Shown piece after piece: positions 8,077 to 17,260 of a stretch of 64,000 bases of DNA; position 1 is the stretch's first letter; each line of letters opens with the position of its first letter. Source of the stretch: Pyxidicoccus parkwaysis (GTDB taxonomy: Bacteria; Myxococcota; Myxococcia; Myxococcales; Myxococcaceae); contig NZ_CP071090.1 of NCBI RefSeq assembly GCF_017301735.1, forward strand, positions 11,763,001-11,827,000, written 5' to 3'. Below the pieces are notes generated by a model, which saw only the letters and a program-made list of their open reading frames with translations, was not told the origin of the DNA and made no database searches. Both the position numbers and the translations under genes were made by a program.

Positions 8077-9606
8077 ATGAGAGCAAGACAGCTCGCGACG
8101 GCACTCACCGTCGCGGCCGCCCTGGGTGCCACCAGTGCGTTGGCATCCAGCCACCGGGAAGCTCCTTTCATCACGGAGATGCCCAAGGTGGACGGCACCG
8201 ACTTCTACATGTTCCGCAGCTACGAGTCGGGCCGGCAGGACTACGTCACGCTGATTGCCAACTACCTGCCACTGCAGGACGCGTACGGCGGGCCCAACTA
8301 CTTCACGCTGGACCCGGATGCGCTGTACGAAATCCTCATCGACAACAACGGTGACGCCGTCGAGGACATCACCTTCCAGTTCCGCTTCAACAACACCCTG
8401 GCCAACAACGGCAATGGCGTGACGCTGCCCATCGGTACCGGGGCCAACCAGAAGAACGTGGCGGTGCCCCTCATCAACGTGGGCCCCATCACCGCGGGGG
8501 ACCGCAGCAAGCTCAACGTCGAGGAGACGTACACGCTGAAGGTCGTCCGCGGCAACCGCCGCACCGGCACCGCCCAGGACGTGGCCAACGCCAACGGTGG
8601 CAGCACTACCTTCATCAAGCCGACGGACTACACCGGCACGAAGACCTTCGGTGACTCCGCGGCGTATGAGGCCTACGCGGCGCAGCACATCTACTCCGTG
8701 AACATCCCCGGCTGCACCGGCCAGGCGAAGGTGTTCGTGGGGCAGCGCAAGGAGTCCTTCGCCGTCAACCTGGGCCCCGTCTTCGACCTGGTGAATGCGC
8801 CGCCCGCGGTCATCACCAACAACGCCAACCGCAACGCGGTGCCCAACCCGCTGGACGACAAGAACATCACCACGCTGGCGATGGAGATTCCCATCGCCTG
8901 CCTGCGCACGGCGAGTCAGCCCGTCATCGGCGGGTGGACCACGGCCAGTCTGCGCCAGGCGCGCGCCCTCAACCCCAAGGCCACGTTCACCACGCCGGCC
9001 CGCGAGGGTGGTGCGTGGACGCAGGTGAGCCGCCTGGGCATGCCGCTGGTCAACGAGATTGTCATCGGCCTCAAGGACAAGAACCGCTTCAACGCGAGCG
9101 AGCCCAAGGACGACGCGCAGTTCGCCGACTACGTCACGCACCCCACGCTGCCCGCGCTGCTGGAGGCGCTCTTCGGCGGCGCTGGCGTGAAGGCCCCCAC
9201 GGTGTTTCCCCGCACGGACCTGGTGGCGGCCTTCCTCACCGGCGTGCCGAACGTGAATGCCAACGGCTCCACCGCGGAGATGCAGCGCCTCAACGTGGAG
9301 ATTGCGCCGAAGGCCCGCGCGGACCAGAACAACCTGGGCGCCGCGGCCTGCTTCGTCAACGGCGCGCTCACCCCCAACAACCCGGGCTGCGACACGGCGG
9401 GCTTCCCCAACGGCCGCCGTCCCGGTGACGACGTGGTGGACATCGAGCTGCGCGTGGCCATGGGCTACCTGCTGACCAATGACACGGATGCGCCGTCGCG
9501 CAACGTGCCGTTCCACGACGCCGTGCTCCAGGACCCGTCACAGTTCGACACGACGTTCCCCTACCTGCGCACGCCCAACCCGGGTGCCCACGGCGACGGG
9601 ACTTGA
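8077..9606 (+). CDS. DUF4331 secreted protein
   Basis: 509 residues; ATG with AGGAG at ideal spacing. A Sec signal peptide (ARQLATALTVAAALGATSALA) is followed at once by SSHREAPFITEMPKVDGTDF, the hallmark of DUF4331 proteins. Further family features are YTLDPDALYEILIDNNGD-like strands (here FTLDPDALYEILIDNN), FQFRFNNTL, and late motifs such as VDIELRVAMGYLL. Family members are exported, Asx-rich beta proteins of unknown role. The mature protein is probably periplasmic or secreted. The 155 bases upstream leave room for a separate promoter. A small lipoprotein gene follows three bases after the stop, and the TPR and HupE genes precede it, so the four likely act together. Confidence 0.88.
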   Translation: MRARQLATALTVAAALGATSALASSHREAPFITEMPKVDGTDFYMFRSYESGRQDYVTLIANYLPLQDAYGGPNYFTLDPDALYEILIDNNGDAVEDITFQFRFNNTLANNGNGVTLPIGTGANQKNVAVPLINVGPITAGDRSKLNVEETYTLKVVRGNRRTGTAQDVANANGGSTTFIKPTDYTGTKTFGDSAAYEAYAAQHIYSVNIPGCTGQAKVFVGQRKESFAVNLGPVFDLVNAPPAVITNNANRNAVPNPLDDKNITTLAMEIPIACLRTASQPVIGGWTTASLRQARALNPKATFTTPAREGGAWTQVSRLGMPLVNEIVIGLKDKNRFNASEPKDDAQFADYVTHPTLPALLEALFGGAGVKAPTVFPRTDLVAAFLTGVPNVNANGSTAEMQRLNVEIAPKARADQNNLGAAACFVNGALTPNNPGCDTAGFPNGRRPGDDVVDIELRVAMGYLLTNDTDAPSRNVPFHDAVLQDPSQFDTTFPYLRTPNPGAHGDGT

Positions 9607-9609
9607 GCC

Positions 9610-9909
9610 ATGGGCAAGCTCAGAGCACTGGCCTGCATCCTCGCCCTGGGGTCGGCCCTGGCCTACACCGGATGCAGTGACGACCTCGACGACAGGCCGG
9701 ACCCGGGCCCCTTCCCGCGCCCCGACGCGGGCGTGGACGCGGGCACCGGCACGGATGCGGGCACCGACGCGGGCACGGAGTTCACCGCGTTCGTGAAGGA
9801 CCTCATCGAGAACCAGACCACCGCCACCGGCACGCCGGTGGAGGTGGAGAACCGGAACCTCGTCGACACCGAGCCGACGAACGCCTTCCCGGACTCGTTC
9901 TTCCAGTAG
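9610..9909 (+). CDS. Small lipoprotein with Asp-Ala-Gly repeats
   Basis: 99 residues, ATG three bases after the DUF4331 stop, so expression is probably coupled. The signal peptide LACILALGSALAYTGC ends in a lipobox with Cys 21. After it comes a low-complexity linker with DAG repeated five times (DAGVDAGTGTDAGTDAGTE), common in myxobacterial surface lipoproteins, and then a short acidic tail (FVKDLIENQTTATGTPVEVE) ending in DSFFQ. No catalytic motif is present. It is probably the lipid-anchored partner of the DUF4331 protein. A strong hairpin follows directly after the stop. Confidence 0.8.
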   Translation: MGKLRALACILALGSALAYTGCSDDLDDRPDPGPFPRPDAGVDAGTGTDAGTDAGTEFTAFVKDLIENQTTATGTPVEVENRNLVDTEPTNAFPDSFFQ

Positions 9910-9919
9910 CACTTTGTTT

Positions 9920-9979
9920 CATGAAGCACGGGCCCGGCGCCGGGAGTCTTCCTCCGGCACCGGGCCCGCGTGTTTCATG
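9920..9979. terminator. Long GC hairpin, probable bidirectional terminator
   Basis: The two arms start with CATGAA and end with TTTCATG; the core CGGGCCCGG pairs with CCGGGCCCG around an inner CGCCGG/CCGGC stem. Short T-rich stretches lie on the outer side of each arm (ACTTTGTTTC on the left, TGTTTC on the right). It sits between the convergent lipoprotein and TM2-like genes and could stop transcription from both sides. Confidence 0.65.
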
Positions 9980-9994
9980 GGCGGTGTGTAGCGT

Positions 9995-10021
9995 CGGCCG
10001 GCTCCTTCACCGAGCCGGCCG
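9995..10021 (-). terminator. Perfect 10-bp stem downstream of the small membrane protein gene
   Basis: CGGCCGGCTC (9995-10004) pairs exactly with GAGCCGGCCG (10012-10021) around a seven-base loop. On the minus strand it begins eight bases after the stop of the small membrane protein gene. There is no T-run behind it, so it is a candidate terminator or RNA-stabilising hairpin only. Confidence 0.45.
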
Positions 10022-10028
10022 GTTGCCG

Positions 10029-10250
10029 CTAGACGACGGTGACTCTGTATTTCAGCTGGTTCTCCGCGCGGCTGTGCGCCGTGGCGGCGGCGATGATGTG
10101 GCACACCCAGCCCAGGAGCCCACCGGTACCAATCCAGAAGCCCGGGGTGACGATGAGCCAGAAGACGCCACGGAGGATGTCTCCGTTGTAGATCTGGCCC
10201 ACGCCGGGAATCAGGAAGGACAGCAGGGCAGCGATTCCGGGACGCGACAT
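10029..10250 (-). CDS. Small two-span membrane protein, TM2-domain-like
   Basis: 73 residues. The start ATG at 10250 is set by AAGGAGG nine bases upstream. The protein is two hydrophobic segments (ALLSFLIPGVGQIYNGD and the WLIVTPGFWIGTGGLLGWV part) joined by a short turn, then a polar tail (HSRAENQLKYRVTVV). The LIPGVGQIYNG pattern is the conserved first helix of TM2-type and related small inner-membrane proteins, whose function is generally unknown. It is divergent from the MASE1 hybrid kinase, with a cluster of inverted repeats between the two starts. Confidence 0.75.
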   Translation of the reverse strand: MSRPGIAALLSFLIPGVGQIYNGDILRGVFWLIVTPGFWIGTGGLLGWVCHIIAAATAHSRAENQLKYRVTVV

Positions 10251-10280
10251 CGTTTTGGTTCCTCCTTGCTCCTCTCTACG

Positions 10281-10308
10281 TGGGTGGCGCGCACCCATTG
10301 CATGGGTG
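10281..10308. promoter_or_regulatory. Triple half-site inverted repeat (TGGGTG/CACCCAT/ATGGGTG)
   Basis: Between the divergent TM2-like and MASE1-kinase genes, TGGGTG (10281-10286), CACCCAT (10292-10298) and ATGGGTG (10302-10308) form two overlapping dyads. The second, CACCCAT-TGC-ATGGGTG, is perfect over 7 bp per arm. It lies 31 bases upstream of the TM2-like start and about 74 bases upstream of the kinase start, so it looks like an operator for one or both genes. Confidence 0.45.
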
Positions 10309-10381
10309 GGCTATCGGTTCCTGGACGGTTGCCTGCCTGCCCTCCGTGGGACAGGTGCATGCGCCACCCGACCCGGTTAGC

Positions 10382-12898
<2,517 letters not shown>

Positions 12899-12933
12899 CT
12901 AGGGTCGCCGCCCTTTCACCTGGGAGCGACATC

Positions 12934-13155
12934 ATGACCGACGAAGAGAGGGCCGCGCTGACCGGCCGGGCCACCCGAATCATTCAACTCTGGGAGGATG
13001 ACGGGTACGACAACGCGCGTGAGGCGTGGACGGCCATCGACGAGGTGCTCGAGCAGCGCCAGTTCCTGGACCGGGAGCTCGTCCAGCGGCTGGATGCCAT
13101 CCAGAACGTGGTGGCCCGCATGGTGGCCAACATCGAGTTGGGTGACGACGCGTAG
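12934..13155 (+). CDS. Small acidic helical hypothetical protein
   Basis: 73 residues; ATG with GGGAG eight bases upstream, 35 bases after the hybrid kinase stop. It is almost wholly helical and acidic (ERAALTGRATRIIQLWEDDG, AWTAIDEVLEQRQFLDREL, LDAIQNVVARMVANIELGDD), with no cysteines, signal peptide or known domain. It may be transcribed with the kinase. I do not recognise a family. Confidence 0.65.
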   Translation: MTDEERAALTGRATRIIQLWEDDGYDNAREAWTAIDEVLEQRQFLDRELVQRLDAIQNVVARMVANIELGDDA

Positions 13156-13163
13156 CAGCGAGG

Positions 13164-14072
13164 TCAGCCCCGGGACCTGCGTCGCCAGGCCCCGGGCGTC
13201 TCGCCCACGTGGCGCTTGAAGGCCTTCACGAAGGCGCTGTCCGTCTCGTAGCCCACGGCCTGGGCCACCTCGCTCGTCGAGTGCGTCCCGCCGTTCATGA
13301 GCTGCATGGCCCGGTGCATGCGCCAGCGCGTGAGGTACGTCAGCGGCCCCTCGCCCACCACGGCCTTGAAGCGCGCGGCGAACACCGAGCGCGACATGCC
13401 CGCGGCGCGCGCGAGCTCCTCCACCGTCCACGGTGTCTCCGGCTTCTCGTGCAGCCGCTGGAGCGCCGTGCCGAGCCGTGGGTCCGTCAGCGCACGCAGC
13501 CAGCCGCCCTGCTCGGAGGGGAGCGAGGCCACGTGGGCCCGCAGCGCGTGGACGAGGAGGACCTCACCCAGGCGGCTCGCCACTGTCTCGTAGCCCGGCT
13601 GGCGCGTGTCCAATTCCGAGGCGACGAACTGCATGGTGGACTCCAGCCACCGCGTGGTGACGCCGCCGTCCGCCTTCACGTGGAGGAAGGGCGGCAGGCT
13701 CGCGAGGAAGGGGCTCAGCGCGGTGCCGTCGAAGTCGAAGCCGCCGCAGACGAGTGTCGTCGGCGCGCCTCCGCCTCCGTGGCGGACGATGCTTCCGCAC
13801 TGCGAATAAATCTCGCTGACCGGGACGGGGCGCGTCCTGGCGCTGTCCTTGAAGACATAGGACACCCCGCCGAGGATGAAGACGAAGTCGCCTCCCGCGA
13901 GCGCGTGGCGCGTGCCCTGGATTTCGAGGACGCAGCTTCCGCGAGAGACGACGTAGAACGAGGGCCTGTCCCGCGCTTCGATGCGGAGGCCCCACGGCGC
14001 GGACAGCTCCAGCCGGCTGTGCACCGTGCTCCGCATGTGGATGCCGCGCAGTGTGTCGGCGAGTACGTCCAT
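13164..14072 (-). CDS. AraC-family regulator with cupin_6-type sensor domain
   Basis: 302 residues. Residues about 5-185 form the AraC_binding_2/cupin_6 type domain (MDVLADTLRGIHMRSTVHSR, then WGLRIEARDRPSFYVVSRG, GGDFVFILGG, TTLVCGGFDFDG). The C-terminal part carries two helix-turn-helix units (TVEELARAAGMSRSVFAARF and TSEVAQAVGYETDSAFVKAF) and ends in HVGETPGAWRRR. This is the common layout of AraC regulators paired with an oxidoreductase. It is divergent from the quinone oxidoreductase gene (114 bases between starts) and probably controls it. It converges with the small helical protein gene. Confidence 0.9.
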   Translation of the reverse strand: MDVLADTLRGIHMRSTVHSRLELSAPWGLRIEARDRPSFYVVSRGSCVLEIQGTRHALAGGDFVFILGGVSYVFKDSARTRPVPVSEIYSQCGSIVRHGGGGAPTTLVCGGFDFDGTALSPFLASLPPFLHVKADGGVTTRWLESTMQFVASELDTRQPGYETVASRLGEVLLVHALRAHVASLPSEQGGWLRALTDPRLGTALQRLHEKPETPWTVEELARAAGMSRSVFAARFKAVVGEGPLTYLTRWRMHRAMQLMNGGTHSTSEVAQAVGYETDSAFVKAFKRHVGETPGAWRRRSRG

Positions 14073-14186
14073 GGGCGCTCCTCCAGGACGAATGGACCAT
14101 GAATCCGGACGTCCAGCCAGTGACCGTCCTGAGGCTCGGGGCTACTTCTCCGGAGCAGGTTGAGTGCATCCACCACGGAGACAGAC

Positions 14187-15182
14187 ATGAAGGCGATGCG
14201 ATTGTCGCGGTTCGGCGGGCCGGAGGAGCTGCGGCTGGAGGAGATGGCGTCCCCGGTTCCGGGAGAGGGCGAGGTGCTCCTCCAGGTCCATGCCGCCGGG
14301 CTCAACTACGCGGAGCTGCTGATTCGGGCCGGGCGGATTCCGGGGGTGCCGCCTCCGCCCTTCACGCCGGGCTATGAGGCCGCGGGCGTCATCCAGGCCG
14401 TGGGCCGTGGTGTAACGCAGTGGCGCGAGGGCCAGCGCGTGGTGGCGATGCTGCCGGGGCAGGGCGCTCTCGCGGAGCAGGCCGTCGCTCCCGCCGCGCT
14501 CGTGACGGCCATTCCCGACGGGCTCTCCTTCGAGCAGGCCCTGGCGCTGCTGAACCAGGCGCCGTCCGCGCTCGCCCTGCTGCGGTTCGGCGGACGTGTG
14601 CAGCCGGGGGACGCGGTGTTCATCCCCGCGGCGGCGGGAGGTGTTGGCTCGTTCATGGTGCAGCTCGCGAAGCGGCTCGGAGCGGAGCGTGTCCTCGCCG
14701 GGGCGAGCACGGAGGAGAAGCGGAAGCTCGCGCTGCGGCTGGGCGCGGATGTCGCCGTGGACTACACGAAGGCGGACTGGCCGGAGCGCGTGCGCGAGGC
14801 CACGGGAGGACGCGGCGCGGACGTGGTCTTCGAGCGCGACGGTGGCGAGGTCTTCGCGCGGGGACTGAAGGCGCTCGCGCCGCGAGGGCGCTTCGTCGTG
14901 TTCGGCGTCGACAGCATGTCGGGCACCGGCGTGAGCGGTGAGCAGCTCGGGCAGATGATCTTCCAGAGCCAGAGCCTCGTGGGCTTCTCGTATCCCTCGT
15001 TGCCTCAGGACGTGCAGGCCGGAGTGCTGCGCGAGGTCTTCGAGCTCACGGTGAGTGGGAAGCTGGAGGTCGTCGTCGGTCAGACGTTCGGACTGCATGA
15101 GTTGCCGGACGCGCACCGTGCGATGGAGGCGAGGAAGACCTCGGGCAAGGTGGTCATCCGCACGAGTGCAGTGAGCAGGTGA
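14187..15182 (+). CDS. Zinc-independent NADPH:quinone oxidoreductase (MDR family)
   Basis: 331 residues; ATG chosen because GGAG stands seven bases upstream, although the frame opens nine codons earlier. It is a medium-chain dehydrogenase/reductase: N-terminal GroES-like part (MKAMRLSRFGGPEELRLEEM, AAGLNYAELLIRAG, PPFTPGYEAAGVI) and a Rossmann part with AAAGGVGSFMVQLAKRLGA. It lacks the catalytic and structural zinc ligands of alcohol dehydrogenases, which places it with QOR/crotonyl-CoA-reductase-like enzymes that move hydride from NADPH to quinones or enones. The real acceptor is unknown. The divergent AraC gene is its likely regulator. Confidence 0.88.
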   Translation: MKAMRLSRFGGPEELRLEEMASPVPGEGEVLLQVHAAGLNYAELLIRAGRIPGVPPPPFTPGYEAAGVIQAVGRGVTQWREGQRVVAMLPGQGALAEQAVAPAALVTAIPDGLSFEQALALLNQAPSALALLRFGGRVQPGDAVFIPAAAGGVGSFMVQLAKRLGAERVLAGASTEEKRKLALRLGADVAVDYTKADWPERVREATGGRGADVVFERDGGEVFARGLKALAPRGRFVVFGVDSMSGTGVSGEQLGQMIFQSQSLVGFSYPSLPQDVQAGVLREVFELTVSGKLEVVVGQTFGLHELPDAHRAMEARKTSGKVVIRTSAVSR

Positions 15183-15413
15183 GCACGCGCCGCGCCGTGC
15201 TGCTCGCTCCGGCGCCGCGGGCCCGGCTGTGCTCCGGGCCGCTGCTCCACCGGATGGCGGCGGAGCAGGGGCTCTGGCCGTGTCTGGTGCCGGGCCCATT
15301 CCGGGCGCACGTTGTGGACAGGACGGGCGCCGCGTCTCGCGTCACCGGGCAATGGGCCACGGGCTCGTTCGCCGGGTGGCCCTCTCGGACGTGGTGATGA
15401 CAGGGAGAGCGCC

Positions 15414-15725
15414 ATGGTGATGGAGAACTGGAGCGAGAACCAGGCCAACGTGGAGCGGATGGTGACCGGGAGAATCGTGGACGCCGGTCCGGACCACCTG
15501 ACGGTGCATGACCTCTCCGCGGGAGAGGACATCACGGTCCGCATCGACGACCGCGCCCGCTATAGCTGGACCGATGTCACCGAGGACGGCCGGCTGACGG
15601 ACAACGCGCAGATTCGCATTGGCTATTACATCGCCGGCGGCCTCCACATCGCCGCGGAGGTCCGTGTGCTCGACCCGGGGGATGGAGAGCCCATCGACTA
15701 CGTCATTCCCCGCACCCTCCACTGA
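15414..15725 (+). CDS. Small beta-rich hypothetical protein
   Basis: 103 residues; ATG with GGGAG nearby. After a short polar N-terminus the sequence is a compact beta protein: MVTGRIVDAGPDHLTVHDL, EDITVRIDDRARYSWTDV, IRIGYYIAGGLHIAAEVRVL. The pattern is like DUF5666 or OB-type small barrels, in which each strand pair ends in a conserved gly/asp turn, but this is only a fold impression. There is no signal peptide. The 231 bases upstream contain only a short open frame that I do not accept as a gene. The role is unknown. Confidence 0.7.
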   Translation: MVMENWSENQANVERMVTGRIVDAGPDHLTVHDLSAGEDITVRIDDRARYSWTDVTEDGRLTDNAQIRIGYYIAGGLHIAAEVRVLDPGDGEPIDYVIPRTLH

Positions 15726-15845
15726 GCCCACGTGATTGCAGCCGCCGCTCACCGGGCGGGACAGCGAGCGCCCGGCGCGGTCTCCGCTGCCAGGTCTCAT
15801 GCGGGCCCGCACGATGGGTGCATGAGCCCGACACAGGAGGCGCCG

Positions 15846-16223
15846 ATGCTCGGCAACACGAAGGCGTTCAGTGGCTTCTCGGTGAGCGACGTGGAGGCGG
15901 CCCGGAAGTTCTACGAGGGGACGCTGGGCCTGAAGGTGTCGGTGGAGAACGGCCTGCTGGTTCTGCACCTCGGTGGAGGTCAGGACGTGCTGGCGTACCC
16001 CAAGGACGACCACGTCCCCGCCACCTTCACCATCCTCAATTTCCCGGTGCCGGACGTGGAGAAGGCCGTGGACCAGTTGTCCGCGCGCGGCGTGCACTTC
16101 GAGCGCTACCCACGCTTCGAGAAGGACACCGACGCGAAGGGCATCTTCCACGGCGGCGGCCCGCTGATTGCCTGGTTCAAGGACCCCGCCGGCAACGTGC
16201 TCTCCGTCCTCCAGCAGAGCTGA
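15846..16223 (+). CDS. VOC-family (glyoxalase/bleomycin resistance fold) protein
   Basis: 125 residues; start set by AGGAGG six bases before the ATG. Two beta-alpha-beta-beta-beta modules of the vicinal oxygen chelate fold are visible: AFSGFSVSDVEAARKFYEGT with LGLKVSVENGLLVLHLGGG, and FTILNFPVPDVEKAVDQLSA with a final WFKDPAGNVLSVLQ. The last motif, with its acidic-site neighbourhood, is the family signature. Members bind a divalent metal and act on or sequester small molecules. One expected metal ligand is not obvious in the first module, so a catalytic role is unsure. It converges with the secreted protein gene six bases on. Confidence 0.85.
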   Translation: MLGNTKAFSGFSVSDVEAARKFYEGTLGLKVSVENGLLVLHLGGGQDVLAYPKDDHVPATFTILNFPVPDVEKAVDQLSARGVHFERYPRFEKDTDAKGIFHGGGPLIAWFKDPAGNVLSVLQQS

Positions 16224-16229
16224 GCACAG

Positions 16230-17027
16230 CTACGGCTTCGTCCGCGTGAGCGCGGGTGACAGCTCGGTCCACGACTCCACCAGCGCGGCCATGATGGTCC
16301 ACGCGGCCGGGGCCTCCTGGAAGCAGGCGCTCTCGCGTGCCTGGAGCGCCTGCACCACCTGCGCGTGGGCCTTTCTCTTGGGGCGCATCGTGGACCAGTA
16401 CCGTCCCGCCGCCGCGCGGAAGTCGTCCTCCGGAAAGCGCCGCACCAGCGTATTCAGCACGTGCACGCCACAGGTGAGCTGCGTGTACGGATTCAGCAGC
16501 GAGCGCTCCGGGTGGCTGGAGAGGAAGGTGCGCGCCCCCGCGCTCGTCGCCAGGTCCTGCGCGAAGGCGGTGCGATCCGCCTCCCAGTCGAACCTGCACC
16601 CCAGCCCCTCCGCGGGGGGATAGCCGTCCATGTCCGCGTAGGACAGCTGGAGCAGCCCCTCGCTGAGCAGGGGCCGCCGTGTCACGGAATCGACAACCTG
16701 CCGCCGCGTGACGCGGTCGCGGATGCGTGTCTCGTTGAACATCACCCGCCTGTCGCGTCCGGACTCGGGCCCGGAGATGGCATAGAGCAGGTCCGCGTAG
16801 AACTGGAGGCGCGCGCCCGGCTCCAGCTCCGCCCACCTCGGACAGAAATCCGACATTCGAGCCTCGGGCAGCGTCCGCAGCGCCGGCACCTTCGCCGCCT
16901 CCGCGCGGATGTGGGCGTCGTACGCCGGCTCCCAGCCCTGCACCGGCGCGGGCCGGGAATCCTCCCCCTGTGCATGTGCGACTGCATTCCACATGACACT
17001 CAACAACAACAGCAGGAGAGGACGCAT
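16230..17027 (-). CDS. Secreted hypothetical protein
   Basis: 265 residues from the ATG at 17027, which opens a clear Sec signal peptide (MRPLLLLLLSVMWNAVAHAQ). The mature part contains four cysteines spaced as two likely disulphides (MSDFCPRW, GLGCRFDW, LTCGVHVLN, SACFQEA), a region LEPGARLQFYADLLYAISGP and SYADMDGYPPAEGLGCRFDW, and a helical end. A conserved Glu/His pair is not evident, so no enzyme class is assigned; the sequence is mixed alpha/beta. It is divergent from the M4 protease gene, with 233 bases between. It may act outside the cytoplasm with the protease, but nothing more than position suggests that. Confidence 0.7.
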   Translation of the reverse strand: MRPLLLLLLSVMWNAVAHAQGEDSRPAPVQGWEPAYDAHIRAEAAKVPALRTLPEARMSDFCPRWAELEPGARLQFYADLLYAISGPESGRDRRVMFNETRIRDRVTRRQVVDSVTRRPLLSEGLLQLSYADMDGYPPAEGLGCRFDWEADRTAFAQDLATSAGARTFLSSHPERSLLNPYTQLTCGVHVLNTLVRRFPEDDFRAAAGRYWSTMRPKRKAHAQVVQALQARESACFQEAPAAWTIMAALVESWTELSPALTRTKP

Positions 17028-17187
17028 CAGGAGCCCCGGGTGGGAGGAGGGACAGTCTGGGTCCTCCGAGCGCTTTCTGCCTCTCTGAGAGAGCCTCCTG
17101 AACACCGGTGGACACCGCCAGGTTCCTGACCCGAACGGTCAGGTAGGGAGTTCAGCAACACCGGAAAATCTCGTGGGTACTTGATAG

Positions 17188-17204
17188 TCACGTAAATCAC
17201 GTGA
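17188..17204. promoter_or_regulatory. TCACGT direct repeat upstream of the M4 protease
   Basis: TCACGT occurs at 17188-17193 and again at 17197-17202, where it is part of the palindrome TCACGTGA. The region is AT-richer than its surroundings and lies about 60 bases upstream of the protease start. It may be a binding site for the divergent promoters. Confidence 0.3.
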
Positions 17205-17260
17205 GACTCTGAATGCGGCCTAGACCTTCAAGGCCGTAATTCGTCAATGCAGGGGGATTC

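Noticed and set aside
15179..15397. 72-codon frame overlapping the stop of the quinone oxidoreductase (GTGA)
   Set aside because: The start overlap is attractive, but the composition is Arg/Pro-rich and no domain or conserved pattern is visible.
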